A stretch of 64,000 nt of DNA from Arthrobacter pullicola (GCF_014836875.1 NZ_JACSQC010000003.1:387769-451768), one strand, 5' to 3'. Positions 18,778 through 28,140 are shown, numbered from the stretch's first letter. The notes: a model not told the origin generated them from the letters alone. A program made the numbers and translations.

Positions 18778-19098
18778 GTAGTTGGGACTCCGATGTGGAA
18801 GTTGTTGTAATTCCGGATGTGCTCCCACCGGCTCGGGTGCAACCCGGAAAAACCAGGTTCAAGACGGTGCTTGGTTGTCCGGAGATGGACAGAATGTAAA
18901 TATTTGTGTTGCCCGTCTGCGGCGGTGAGTCCCTGCGACAGGAATCTCACCAGCACGCGTAACGCGCCTGTTTAGTCTAGCCGCAGCCGCCAAGTCAGGT
19001 CAAAGCCGCGCGGACAATCCCGTAGCTAAAATTCGGCAGCCACGTAGAAGCGCGCACATTCCCGTAATCCACCGCCGCCCCCAGGCACCGGCTCCAGG
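18778..19098 (-). other. rpsA promoter and leader region
   Basis: This 321-bp gene-free stretch holds the rpsA leader of about 190 nt next to the gene and, beyond the promoter, about 95 nt of spacer to the Eis-like gene. The leader is less GC-rich than its surroundings. I see no open frame and no conserved riboswitch. A leader of this length on a ribosomal protein gene could carry an autoregulatory structure. Confidence 0.5.
18974..19003 (-). promoter_or_regulatory. Sigma70-type promoter of rpsA
   Basis: On the minus strand TTGACC (19003-18998) and TAGACT (18979-18974) are separated by 18 bp. Transcription would start near 18967 and give a leader of about 190 nt. Confidence 0.7.
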
Positions 19099-20409
19099 CT
19101 AGAAGTGCGTGCTGCAGTAGGGTGCCCGTGCTACGTCAAACAGCCGCCCAAGCGCTTCGACTGCGCCGCTGCTGCCACGGATACCTCCGGCAGCAGCGAG
19201 TATCTGCGCGCTGACGCTTCCCAGGTACAGCGAGCCGAAAGCCGCGGCATCCGCTTCCACCACGGGAACACCCGACGGCGGTTTATCCTCCGCACTGAGC
19301 GCCGTGACAACCGCGGCACCGGCATCCACCTGCACCAGCCAGCGGCCGGACGCCAGGTCCAGCGGATCAGTGATCGCCAGCACCAGCGCTCCGTCAGCGT
19401 CAAACCCGCGGGCCCGCAGCATGGCTGCAGGATCCAGAGCCCGGACCCACAGCTGGTCCTCGTGGGCTTTCACGGCATAACGGCGGCGGTCAGCCAGGGC
19501 CCAGGGCAGCGGATCCGCTTCCGGAGCGGCGGCCTGGCTGATGCGTTCCACCAGGTCGATGGAGCCGAGGTAGCGCCAGAGTTCCAGCCTGGCTGTGTCA
19601 TCCGCGGCCACCAGGTCCAGTACCTTCAGGGTATGCGGTTCCGTCTCCCAGGGGAGGAATTTATAGGAGACGTAGCCGTCCGGCGTGCCTGACGGGTCAT
19701 AGTGCACCGCAGCCCGGACGTCCTTCTCGGGTTCGGGCAGGTCTCCCCACAGACCGGCCGCCCGTTTGGCGTAGCCAACCTGGCGGCCGAGTGCTCCCCG
19801 GGTGTGCTCCAGGTGTGCGCGGAAGATCTCCGGCGCCAAGGCCTCCAGCTTTGCCAGGTCGGCGACGGCGGCGGTGCCCGACGGCGGCACGGTCAGTTCC
19901 AGCCGGCCGCGGGCGTCTACTTCCACTGACCGTTCGGAGGTCGCCACGCCAAATCCGAAACGTCCGTAGATCACCGCTTCCGAGGCCGTGAGCGCCGCGG
20001 CCGCGAAGCCTTCGTCCTTGGCCCGGCTCAGGTCGGACGTAATCATCTGCCGCAGGATTCCCCGCCGGCGGTGAGTCGGACGCACGGTCACAGACGTGAT
20101 CTGGTGGATTGGAAGCAGTGCGCCGCCCGTGTTGAGCTCATGGGTCATGGTGGCGTAGGTAGCCACCGGCGCTGCGGGGTTCCAGGCGTACTCAGGCGCC
20201 TCGTCGTCGTACACGCCCGTCAGCCAGCGCCCGTCCTGCCCGTAGGCCTCGACCACCGCACTGATGTGCTTGGACTCATAACGCGCATCATGGAACCCCA
20301 GGGCCACGGCCTGGAACCAGTCAGCGGTCCGCTTGTCGGCGCTGCCTGGATCCACCGTGGAGAGCGCAGCCTGGAACCTCTCCGTGCGAAGACCCGATCC
20401 TGGTTCCAT
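19099..20409 (-). CDS. Eis-like GNAT family N-acetyltransferase
   Basis: A 436-residue tripartite Eis-type acetyltransferase. It consists of an N-terminal GNAT domain (SVTVRPTHRRRGILRQMITS carries the acetyl-CoA loop at about residues 107-126), a second degenerate GNAT domain, and a C-terminal SCP-2-like domain. The chain ends in CSTHF; in Mycobacterium tuberculosis Eis the terminal carboxylate acts as catalytic base, so a C-terminal Phe directly at the end fits. Family members acetylate several amines of aminoglycosides or protein lysines. The ATG has GGGGAG upstream. It lies just downstream of polA on the same strand. Whether it acts on drugs cannot be told from sequence. Confidence 0.88.
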   Translation of the reverse strand: MEPGSGLRTERFQAALSTVDPGSADKRTADWFQAVALGFHDARYESKHISAVVEAYGQDGRWLTGVYDDEAPEYAWNPAAPVATYATMTHELNTGGALLPIHQITSVTVRPTHRRRGILRQMITSDLSRAKDEGFAAAALTASEAVIYGRFGFGVATSERSVEVDARGRLELTVPPSGTAAVADLAKLEALAPEIFRAHLEHTRGALGRQVGYAKRAAGLWGDLPEPEKDVRAAVHYDPSGTPDGYVSYKFLPWETEPHTLKVLDLVAADDTARLELWRYLGSIDLVERISQAAAPEADPLPWALADRRRYAVKAHEDQLWVRALDPAAMLRARGFDADGALVLAITDPLDLASGRWLVQVDAGAAVVTALSAEDKPPSGVPVVEADAAAFGSLYLGSVSAQILAAAGGIRGSSGAVEALGRLFDVARAPYCSTHF

Positions 20410-20496
20410 GCCTGCTCCCCCGTTGTGCCGTGCTTATGCACTGTTTGATTGTCCTGCTTTTGCTCTGTGACGGCTTTGTGCCGGCCTTATTGCGGG

Positions 20497-23391
20497 CTAG
20501 TGCCCGGCCTCGTGCCAGCTGGCTCCCCAGCCAACGGAGACGTCGAGCGGGACGGAAAGGTCAGCGGCACCGGCCATCTGCTCCCGCACCAGCTTTTCCG
20601 CCGCCTCCCGTTCACCCGGCGCTACTTCCAGGACGAGTTCGTCGTGGACCTGGAGCAGCATACGGGACTTCAGCCCCTGCTTCTTCAGTTCGGCGTCGAC
20701 GCCCAGCATGGCCTTCTTGATGATGTCCGCTGCCGAACCCTGGATCGGCGCGTTCAGCGCCGCCCGCTCCGACATTTCCCGCAGCTGGCGGTTGGTGCTG
20801 GCAAGGTCGGGCAGGTAGCGGCGCCGGCCTTCGATGGTGGACGTGTACCCGTCCTTGCGGGCCTGCTCGACGACGCCGCGCAGGTAATCGCGGACAGCGC
20901 CGAACCGGGTGAAGTAATCGCGCATCAGGGTCCGCGCTTCATCCACGGGAATGGACAGCTGCTTGGAGAGTCCGAAGGAACTCAAACCGTAGACGAGGCC
21001 GTAGGACATGGCCTTGACCTTCGAGCGCATGGCACTGGTGACCTCTTCCGGCGGCACCCCGAAAATGTGCGAGCCGACGAACCGGTGCAGGTCCTCGCCG
21101 TCGCGGAAGGCCTGAATCAGGCTTTCGTCACCGGAAAGGTGCGCCATGATCCGCATTTCGACCTGCGAGTAGTCAGCAGTCAGCAGGGTTTCGTAACCCT
21201 CGCCCACCACGAAGACCTCACGGATCCTCCGGCCCTCCTCCGAACGGATGGGAATGTTCTGCAGGTTGGGGTTGATCGAGGACAAGCGGCCGGTCGCGGC
21301 AACTGTCTGCGCATATGTGGTGTGGATCCGGCCGTCGTCGGCCACTGCCTTCCGCAGCCCTTCCACCGTCTGGCGCAGTTTGGCAGCATCCCGGTAGGCC
21401 AGCAGGTGGGCCAGGAATGGATGGCCGCCCGTCTTCACGATCAGGTCAGCCAGCGCATCGGCGTCGGTGGAGTAGCCGGTCTTGATTTTCTTGGTCTTGG
21501 GCAGGCCAAGCTCCTCGAAAAGCACCACCTGGAGCTGCTTCGGTGAACCGAGATTGATCTCCTTGCCAATGACCGCAAAGGCCTCTTCTTTGGCCTGGTT
21601 GATAGTGAAGCTGAACTGGTCCAGCAGCGCATCCAGCTTCTCCGTGGAAACGGCAATGCCGGCGAGCTCCATTTCGGCCAGCACCTCGGAGAGCGGAAGC
21701 TCCAGGCCGCCGAGAAGCTGGTTCGCGCCACGCTCCACCAGCTGGCCGGCGAAGTGCTCACTGAGCCGCAGCGCGGCAAAGGCCTTGCGGACCGCCGGAG
21801 TTGCAGAATCCTCGCCCTCCAGGGACAGCTCCAGCTGGTTCCCGGTATCCGGAGCCGCGTCCAGGGAGAGTTTGAGGTGGGTCAGGCTGAGGTCAGCGAG
21901 GTCGTAGCTGCGCCGATCCGGCTGGATCAGGTAACCCGAAATAGCGGGGTCGTCCACCTCGCCTGCCAGGTGCAGACCGCGGCGGGCGAGCAGCTTGTAG
22001 GCAGACTTGAAGTCGTGCACCACCTTTGGTGCGTCCTTGTCCGCCAGCCAGTCCGCCAGCACCTTCTCTGCTGCCGCATCGATTTCGGTCAGCGGAATAA
22101 AGGCCGCCGCATTGTCGGTGACCAGCGCCAAACCCACAGCATCGCGTGCCTCACCGGCCCCCTCGGTGACCAGCTGGACGGCCGCGGGCGCCTGGTTCGT
22201 GGCTTCGAACCAGCCACGAAGCTCCTCGGCGCCGGTGAGGACAACGTGTACCGGGGGAACCAGCTCCGGGTGATCGGCTGCGGTTTCCTCTTCGCCGTAG
22301 ACGTCGAAGAGGCGCTTGCGGAGCGCGTTGAACTGCAGGGCGTCGAACAGCTCCTCAATGGCGTCACGGTCCGGGCGCCGGGCCGCCATGGCGTCGAGGT
22401 CTACCGGAAGCTCCAGATCGCGCAGCAGCCGGTTCAGCCGGCGGTTGCGCTTGACGTCTTCAATGTTGGCCCGGAGGGAATCCCCCACCTTGCCCTTGAT
22501 CTCATCCAGGTGCTCCAGGATGCCATCGAGGCCGCCGTACTGCTTAATCCATTTGGCGGCGGTCTTCGGCCCCACGCCGGGCACGCCCGGCAGGTTGTCC
22601 GCGGACTCCCCCACCAATGCGGCCAGATCGGAGTACTTGTCCGGCGGCACCAGGTACTTCTCTTCCACTGCCGCAGCGTCCATTCGCGGCAGATCGGAGA
22701 CACCCTTTTTCGGGTAGAACACGGTGACGTGGTCGTTGACCAGCTGGAAGGCGTCCCGGTCGCCGGAGACAACCATCACGTCCCAGTTCCGGTCCGCAGC
22801 CTGCTCGGAGAGCGTGGCCAGGATGTCGTCGGCCTCATAGCCGTCCAGGGAAATGGTCGGAATGCGCATGGCTTCCATGACCTTGATGATCAGGTCTATT
22901 TGGCCATGGAACTCTTCGGGCGTCTTGTTGCGCCCGCCCTTGTACTCGGAGTACTCCTCGGTCCGGAAGGTGGGAGTATCCAGGTCGAACGCCACGGCAA
23001 TGTGGGTCGGTTCCTCGTTCTTGATCAGGTTAATCAGCATGGAGGTGAAGCCGTACACGGCGTTGGTATGCTGCCCGGTATCCGTGGAGAAGTTTTCCGC
23101 CGGCAGCGCGTAAAAGGCGCGGAAAGCCATCGAATGGCCATCGATCACGAGAAGGCGGTTGTGGCCGGATGCGTTCACTGTGCCAAGCGGCGCAGCGTCG
23201 GTTGCTTCCGGGCCACCGGATTGAGCGGCGCCGGACGGTACAGGGGCTGCGTGGCTCCCCACAGGAGCATCTGCCGCAGCATCCCCCTGCACGGCATCTT
23301 CCTCAGTTTCCAGGAGGCCGGTCAGGGACTCTTCGGGGTTGGGAACGGGATCAGAGACGGGGGCAGCGGCCAGTTTGGCAGTTTCACTCAC
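20497..23391 (-). CDS. polA: DNA polymerase I
   Basis: A 964-residue family A polymerase. Residues 1-78 are an acidic, Pro/Ala-rich extension. The 5'-nuclease domain then starts at RLLVIDGHSMAFRAFYALPA. The middle 3'-5' exonuclease-like domain lacks a clear DxE/Exo I motif, as is usual in actinobacterial Pol I, so proofreading is probably absent. The polymerase domain has motif A (DYSQVEMRIMAHLSGD), motif B (RSKVKAMSYGLVYGLSSFGLS, split here by function) and motif C (LQVHDELVLE). The frame extends to 23727, but the GTG at 23391 is preferred because TAGGCT lies 7 nt upstream (leaderless-type) and it avoids most of the overlap with the divergent gene. An ATG at 23412 is an alternative. Confidence 0.95.
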   Translation of the reverse strand: MSETAKLAAAPVSDPVPNPEESLTGLLETEEDAVQGDAAADAPVGSHAAPVPSGAAQSGGPEATDAAPLGTVNASGHNRLLVIDGHSMAFRAFYALPAENFSTDTGQHTNAVYGFTSMLINLIKNEEPTHIAVAFDLDTPTFRTEEYSEYKGGRNKTPEEFHGQIDLIIKVMEAMRIPTISLDGYEADDILATLSEQAADRNWDVMVVSGDRDAFQLVNDHVTVFYPKKGVSDLPRMDAAAVEEKYLVPPDKYSDLAALVGESADNLPGVPGVGPKTAAKWIKQYGGLDGILEHLDEIKGKVGDSLRANIEDVKRNRRLNRLLRDLELPVDLDAMAARRPDRDAIEELFDALQFNALRKRLFDVYGEEETAADHPELVPPVHVVLTGAEELRGWFEATNQAPAAVQLVTEGAGEARDAVGLALVTDNAAAFIPLTEIDAAAEKVLADWLADKDAPKVVHDFKSAYKLLARRGLHLAGEVDDPAISGYLIQPDRRSYDLADLSLTHLKLSLDAAPDTGNQLELSLEGEDSATPAVRKAFAALRLSEHFAGQLVERGANQLLGGLELPLSEVLAEMELAGIAVSTEKLDALLDQFSFTINQAKEEAFAVIGKEINLGSPKQLQVVLFEELGLPKTKKIKTGYSTDADALADLIVKTGGHPFLAHLLAYRDAAKLRQTVEGLRKAVADDGRIHTTYAQTVAATGRLSSINPNLQNIPIRSEEGRRIREVFVVGEGYETLLTADYSQVEMRIMAHLSGDESLIQAFRDGEDLHRFVGSHIFGVPPEEVTSAMRSKVKAMSYGLVYGLSSFGLSKQLSIPVDEARTLMRDYFTRFGAVRDYLRGVVEQARKDGYTSTIEGRRRYLPDLASTNRQLREMSERAALNAPIQGSAADIIKKAMLGVDAELKKQGLKSRMLLQVHDELVLEVAPGEREAAEKLVREQMAGAADLSVPLDVSVGWGASWHEAGH

Positions 23392-23410
23392 AGATGCAAG
23401 CCTAGTGGGC

Positions 23411-23899
23411 ATGAGCGACATTTTCACGCCGGGCCAGCCTGGCCCCGCCGGGGGCGAATACCCCCGCCTGCAGGAACTGATTGAAGCAGGTGTGCCCGCA
23501 GAGCTCCACCCGTGGCTCGGGAAATCCGGGGTGGGTGCCCTCGTTGTCCGGATGGGAATCCGGTTCCTGGAAATGTCCCCGGCCCGCATGGTGGCAACCA
23601 TGCCGGTTGAGGGCAACGAGCAGGTCGCCGGGATCCTCCATGGCGGTGCCCACGCGGTGCTCGCAGAGACCCTGGGTTCTTTCGCCGCATCCATCCATGC
23701 CGGGCCCGGGAAGTACGCCGTCGGCATTGAAATCAGTGCAACCCATCACCGGTCGGTGTCCTCCGGCCTGGTGACCGGCACGGCAACGGGCATCCATCTG
23801 GGCGGAACCCTCACCACCCACGAGGTGGTGATGACAGACAGCGAGGGCCGGCGGCTCTCCACCGCCCGCATCACCAATCTGATCCGCGAGGTCCGGTAG
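23411..23899 (+). CDS. PaaI-like hotdog-fold thioesterase
   Basis: A 162-residue hotdog protein. The conserved helix start GILHGGAHAVLAETLGSFAA (about residues 78-97) holds the HGG and the acidic residue used by PaaI/YdiI-type acyl-CoA thioesterases. It is followed by GIEISATHHRSVSSG, the usual second strand. The frame is open upstream to 23339, but the ATG at 23411 avoids overlap with polA coding sequence. It is divergent from polA with only about 20 bp between starts, an arrangement that requires overlapping promoters. The acyl-CoA substrate is unknown; 1,4-dihydroxy-2-naphthoyl-CoA and phenylacetate-pathway thioesters are candidates from the family. Confidence 0.88.
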   Translation: MSDIFTPGQPGPAGGEYPRLQELIEAGVPAELHPWLGKSGVGALVVRMGIRFLEMSPARMVATMPVEGNEQVAGILHGGAHAVLAETLGSFAASIHAGPGKYAVGIEISATHHRSVSSGLVTGTATGIHLGGTLTTHEVVMTDSEGRRLSTARITNLIREVR

Positions 23900-23907
23900 C
23901 TGGAGCT

Positions 23908-25932
23908 TTAGATCTGCAGTCCCGTGCGCTTCAGCGGGCTGCCCAGCTCGACGTCGACCACCCGGTCGGCGCAGGGCAGGACTACGCGCCGGGTATGGGT
24001 CTGGCCGCTGGGTTCCACAACTGTAAGCACGTACCTGCCGGCGCCCGGCAGCGGCAGCTCGAAGCTGCCGTCCCGGCCGGAACGGACGGCTGCCGGAGGG
24101 TCCCCGGCTCCCCTGACCAGCAGGACCAGGGCATTTTGAACCGGCCGGCTGCCGTGCCGGATCCTCCCCTCCAGCAGCAGCCGCTCGTGAAACTGGATGT
24201 CATGCGGAACCGCTGTCCCGGGGAACTCCAGAACCTCGGCAACGGGACGCCAGCGGGCGTGCCCCGCGATGAAAATGTACCGTCCCGGCCCCGGCAGGAC
24301 CACCGCATAGGTTCCGTGCTCATCGCTGCGGTCCCAGTCCACCGGTGAGCCCCCGCTGTCCGTCACCGTGACGGTTCCCTGGTCCAGCGGCGCCCGGCCG
24401 CCGGCGGGCCGCAGCACACCGCTGAGCAGGATTTCGTGCTTCCCGGCCGGAGCAGGACCCGTGCCCTGGGCTGCGGAGTGAAGGTCCGGGTGGGTGGCTT
24501 CCCGGTGCCGTGATTTGGGAATCAGCACGGACACGGCGGCACCCGCGGCTGCAGTGAGGCCGGCAAGGATGAAGATCAGCCGGAAAGCTTCCAGATCGGG
24601 AAAGACCCGTCCGCCGATGTCCACGGTGATGGACGCCAGAATCACGGCCACGGCAGCACTGCAGGTGGAGGTTCCAACGGAACGGAGCAGGGTGTTTAGT
24701 CCGTTGGCGGCGGCGGTGTCCGTCCTGGGCGAGTTGCTCATCACGATGGTCGGCATGGCGGCCATCGCCATCGCAGTGCCGACCGAGATAATGACGGCTC
24801 CAACGATGATGCCGGAAATGGTTTCCACCAAGACAACCCGCAGCAGGTAACCAGCCGCCATGACCGTACACCCCGCGACCATGGTCACCTTGGCACCAAA
24901 GCTGTTGGTTAGCCGCGCAGACACCGGTGAAATGGCCACCATCGCCAGGCCGGCCGGAATCATGGCCAGCCCGGCCACCAGGACGCTGAGCCCGAATCCG
25001 AACCCCGTGACCCGGGAGAGCTGCAGCTGCTGGGTGGTGACGAGCATGTTCGCGTACATGGAAAATCCGACCAGCACGGACGCTATGTTGACCAGGAGGA
25101 CCGGCCGCCGTGCCGAGGTCCGCAAATCGATCAGGGGCTGCCCGCTGCGCAGCTCATGGGGGAACCAGGCGGCCAGCAGCACCGCACATGCCGCGAACAG
25201 TCCCAGCACGATGTCACTGGTCCAGCCCCATAGCCCGCCCTTGGAGATCGCCAGCAGCAGTGCCGTCATGGCACCGGATAACAGGACCGCTCCGAAGTAG
25301 TCGAACCTGCCCTTGGTGCGGACTGTGGATTCAGGCACGTAGAAGTAGACGGCAGCGGTGAGGATCAGGGCAATCAGCGCCACCACCCAGAACGTTGCCT
25401 GCCAGCCCAGATTCTGGTAGATAAAACCGGCCATCGGCAGTCCCAGGGCGCTGCCGATTCCGAAACTCGCGCTCATCAGCGACACGGCGCCGGCAACCCG
25501 GCGCTGCGGAAGGGTGTCCCGCAGGATACTGATTCCAATCGGAATGACCGCACCGGCAAAACCCTGCAGGGTCCGGCCAACCAGGGCGGCGGTGAAGGTG
25601 CCCCCAACCGCGGCAGTGAATCCGCCCGCCACCATCATGGTCAGGGCCACCAGAAGCATCCGTTTCTTGCCGAACATGTCCGCGAGCCGGGACACCACCG
25701 GCGTGGCCACTGCAGCGCTGAGCAGGGTAACGGTCACCAGCCAGGACACATCGTCGCTGCTGACGCCAAAGATGCGGGGGTATTCGGGGAGGAGGGGCAC
25801 CACCGCGGTTTTTTCCAGGGAAACGACGATCCCGCCGCAGCCCAGGATCGCGGTGATCAGCCAGAACGGCGCACCCGGTTGCCTGGGCCCCTGCCCGGAG
25901 ACCTGTTCGTCCTGCAAGGTGTCTTGTGGCAC
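23908..25932 (-). CDS. DHA2-type MFS transporter with C-terminal carboxypeptidase-regulatory-like repeats
   Basis: A 674-residue fusion. Residues 20-480 form a drug:H+ antiporter-2 type MFS domain with about 14 hydrophobic segments, the loop 2-3 motif RLADMFGKKRMLLVAL, and motif C-like GSALGLPMAGFIY. Residues about 498-674 form two similar beta-rich repeats of about 75-80 residues. Both have a D/E-G-T/S-(Y/F) turn and a GPGRY or GAGRY strand, like carboxypeptidase regulatory (Cna-B-like) domains. If the MFS part has 14 membrane spans and an internal N-terminus, this tail would be cytoplasmic. The ATG at 25932 is taken from the frame. The cargo is unknown; the family exports drugs and other amphipathic compounds. 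Confidence 0.85.
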   Translation of the reverse strand: MPQDTLQDEQVSGQGPRQPGAPFWLITAILGCGGIVVSLEKTAVVPLLPEYPRIFGVSSDDVSWLVTVTLLSAAVATPVVSRLADMFGKKRMLLVALTMMVAGGFTAAVGGTFTAALVGRTLQGFAGAVIPIGISILRDTLPQRRVAGAVSLMSASFGIGSALGLPMAGFIYQNLGWQATFWVVALIALILTAAVYFYVPESTVRTKGRFDYFGAVLLSGAMTALLLAISKGGLWGWTSDIVLGLFAACAVLLAAWFPHELRSGQPLIDLRTSARRPVLLVNIASVLVGFSMYANMLVTTQQLQLSRVTGFGFGLSVLVAGLAMIPAGLAMVAISPVSARLTNSFGAKVTMVAGCTVMAAGYLLRVVLVETISGIIVGAVIISVGTAMAMAAMPTIVMSNSPRTDTAAANGLNTLLRSVGTSTCSAAVAVILASITVDIGGRVFPDLEAFRLIFILAGLTAAAGAAVSVLIPKSRHREATHPDLHSAAQGTGPAPAGKHEILLSGVLRPAGGRAPLDQGTVTVTDSGGSPVDWDRSDEHGTYAVVLPGPGRYIFIAGHARWRPVAEVLEFPGTAVPHDIQFHERLLLEGRIRHGSRPVQNALVLLVRGAGDPPAAVRSGRDGSFELPLPGAGRYVLTVVEPSGQTHTRRVVLPCADRVVDVELGSPLKRTGLQI

Positions 25933-26005
25933 AGGACCTCCACACGGCGCGGGTTCACGGCGGACGGGGCCGCCTGCAGAAGCGGGTACCGGGCCCCGCT
26001 GGGAT

Positions 26006-26416
26006 CTATGCCCGGTTAACCGTGATCTTGCGTCCTGATCCGCCGTCTTCGGCTACCGGGACCCTGACTTCCAGGACGCCGTCGTGGTAGGACGCCGATA
26101 CACCGTCCGGGTTGGCTCCGGGCGGCAGCTGGATGTCCCGGGTAAAGGAGCCGTACTTGAATTCGGACCGGTAACCGTTCCGGGCCTTCTGTTCCTCGCT
26201 TTCCCGGCGTTCACCCCGGATCCGGAGTGTTCCCTCGGTAACGCTCACATCGAGGTCCTTTTCCGGATCAATGCTGGGCAGCTCGGCGCGGACCACCATG
26301 GTTGGACCGTCCCGGTACTCCTCCACCCGGAAGGCAGGAACGTCCCAGTCCCCCTCGAAGAGCCGGCGCATGGGCTCAGGCAGTTCAAAACGGTCGCGTC
26401 GGGTCAGTCCAGCCAT
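26006..26416 (-). CDS. Hsp20/alpha-crystallin family small heat-shock protein
   Basis: A 136-residue small heat-shock chaperone. The alpha-crystallin domain covers about residues 36-130. It has DGPTMVVRAELPSIDPEKDL, then RIRGERRESE, then FTRDIQLPPGANPDGVSASY, and the hallmark GVLEVRVPV. The C-terminal I/V-x-I/V motif may be KITVNRA, giving oligomer contacts. The ATG has a strong ribosome-binding site (GGAGGAG). The upstream region shows no HAIR or CIRCE inverted repeat that would indicate HspR or HrcA control. It is likely to hold denatured proteins in a soluble form. Confidence 0.93.
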   Translation of the reverse strand: MAGLTRRDRFELPEPMRRLFEGDWDVPAFRVEEYRDGPTMVVRAELPSIDPEKDLDVSVTEGTLRIRGERRESEEQKARNGYRSEFKYGSFTRDIQLPPGANPDGVSASYHDGVLEVRVPVAEDGGSGRKITVNRA

Positions 26417-26757
26417 GGGGTCTCCTCCGGTGGCCCGCGTTTAGCAGTGGAACCGGGTCATGGACGAACCGGATACCCTGGCTGCCGCGGGGTGGATAGT
26501 GCGGTCAGCCTACCGGGAGCCGGCGGCTCGCTCAACGGTCCCGGCACCTAATCGGCGGCCCGCCGTCGAACCTCTCAGCCTGGACCATGCATGGACACAC
26601 AGCCGCCGGATTTACGGGCGGGTTACCGGGCAGATACCTAGTAATGGCTGATGGGCTGCGCGTATAGTCAGGAAGCGCGCGCACCCTGTGGGGACTCGAA
26701 ACAGCCGCTCACCACGGCCCATGCAGTCGGGACACTCCCATTCGAGAGGTCGATGTC
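26417..26757. other. Divergent intergenic region hsp20 / gadB
   Basis: A 341-bp gene-free region between the divergent hsp20 and gadB genes. On the gadB side TATAGT near 26664 resembles a -10 box but lacks a convincing -35. GAGAGG lies 7 nt before the gadB ATG. I see no palindromic operator or riboswitch. The short open frames here look like noise. Confidence 0.4.
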
Positions 26758-28140
26758 ATGCCGCAGAATGATCCGCAGGACTTCCTTAGCGTCAATCCGG
26801 TTTTCTCCCGCCCCGGTGAAGCCACGGCGGTCTCCAAAACCCAGATTCCCCAAGGGGAAATGGCACCAGAAACCGCGTACCAGATTGTCCACGACGAGAC
26901 GATGCTCGACGGCAATGCCCGGCTGAATCTGGCCACCTTCGTCAGCACCTGGATGGACAGCCACGCGGACCGGCTCTACGCCGAGACCTATGACAAGAAC
27001 ATGATCGACAAGGACGAGTATCCGCAGACGGCTGCCATTGAGCAGTACTGCTGGAAAATGCTTGCCGGCCTGTGGAACTCTCCTGATCCCACCGGAACGA
27101 TCGGTACTTCCACCATCGGATCCTCCGAGGCCTGCATGCTGGGCGGCCTGGCCTTCAAGCGGCTCTGGCAGCACAGGCGGCGCAGTGAGGGGAAATCCAC
27201 TGAAAAGCCCAACCTCGTGATGAGTTCCGCCGTCCAGGTCTGCTGGGAGAAGTTCTGCAACTATTTCGACATCGAACCCCGCCTGGTGCCGATCAGCGAG
27301 GAGCACAAGTGCCTTGACGGTTTCGAGCTCGAGAACTACGTCGACGAAAACACCATCGGCGTCGTAGCGATTATGGGTGTGACCTATACCGGCATGTATG
27401 AGCCCGTGAAGGCGGTTGCGGCGAAACTCGACGAAATCCAGGCGTCCACCGGCCTGGATATACCGATCCATGTGGATGCGGCCTCCGGCGGGATGATCGC
27501 GCCGTTTATCCAGCCGGAGCTGGAATGGGATTTCAAACTCGAACGGGTCCACTCGATCTCCACGTCCGGCCACAAATACGGCCTCGTCTATCCGGGCCTG
27601 GGCTGGGTCGTCTGGCGTGAACGGCAGTGGCTGCCGGAAGACCTGATTTTCTACGTAAGTTATCTCGGCGGCGACATGCCCACGTTCGCACTGAACTTCT
27701 CGCGTCCGGGTGCCCAGGTGGTCCTGCAGTTCTACCTGTTCCTCCGCCTTGGCTTCGACGGCTACAAAAAGGTGCAGCAGGCCAGCCAGGACGTTGCGCT
27801 CTTCCTGTCCCGCGGGATCAGCGAAATCGGCCCGTTTGAACTCTGGAACGACGGGTCTGATATCCCCGTGTTCGCCTGGCGCCTCAAGGAGGGCCACACG
27901 GACCGCTGGACACTGTACAACCTGGCGGACCGGCTGCGGACCAAGGGCTGGCTGGTGCCGGCCTATCCCCTGCCCGCCAATCTCCAGGACCTGACGGTGG
28001 AGCGGATCGTCGTGCGCAATGGCCTGAGTATGGATTTGGCAGGCAGGCTGCTGGATGACATCCGCGAGGAGACTTCCTACCTGAACAATCTGAGCGCCCC
28101 CATGCCCGCGGAGCGGAAGCATCCCGGATTCCACCACTAA
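26758..28140 (+). CDS. gadB: Glutamate decarboxylase
   Basis: A 460-residue PLP-dependent glutamate decarboxylase, converting glutamate to GABA and CO2 while consuming a proton. Family landmarks are GTIGTSTIGSSEACMLGG (about residues 112-129), the HVDAASGGMIAPF strand with the PLP-binding Asp, and SISTSGHKYGLVYPGLGW with the PLP Lys. The length matches E. coli GadB (466). The ATG is preceded by GAGAGG. It is followed 18 nt later by a glutamate:GABA antiporter gene and then by glutaminase, forming a three-gene operon for acid resistance or for glutamine/glutamate catabolism through GABA. Confidence 0.96.
   Translation: MPQNDPQDFLSVNPVFSRPGEATAVSKTQIPQGEMAPETAYQIVHDETMLDGNARLNLATFVSTWMDSHADRLYAETYDKNMIDKDEYPQTAAIEQYCWKMLAGLWNSPDPTGTIGTSTIGSSEACMLGGLAFKRLWQHRRRSEGKSTEKPNLVMSSAVQVCWEKFCNYFDIEPRLVPISEEHKCLDGFELENYVDENTIGVVAIMGVTYTGMYEPVKAVAAKLDEIQASTGLDIPIHVDAASGGMIAPFIQPELEWDFKLERVHSISTSGHKYGLVYPGLGWVVWRERQWLPEDLIFYVSYLGGDMPTFALNFSRPGAQVVLQFYLFLRLGFDGYKKVQQASQDVALFLSRGISEIGPFELWNDGSDIPVFAWRLKEGHTDRWTLYNLADRLRTKGWLVPAYPLPANLQDLTVERIVVRNGLSMDLAGRLLDDIREETSYLNNLSAPMPAERKHPGFHH

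Noticed and set aside
17260..18810. Plus-strand frame of 516 codons over rpsA
   Set aside because: It mirrors the codon pattern of rpsA, which is certain.
21754..23484. Plus-strand frame of 576 codons over polA
   Set aside because: It is antisense to polA and has no domain motif.
26417..26500. HAIR or CIRCE element upstream of hsp20
   Set aside because: No CTTGAGT-N7-ACTCAAG or CIRCE-like inverted repeat is present.
26668..28137. Minus-strand frame of 489 codons over gadB
   Set aside because: It is antisense to glutamate decarboxylase, which has full catalytic motifs.
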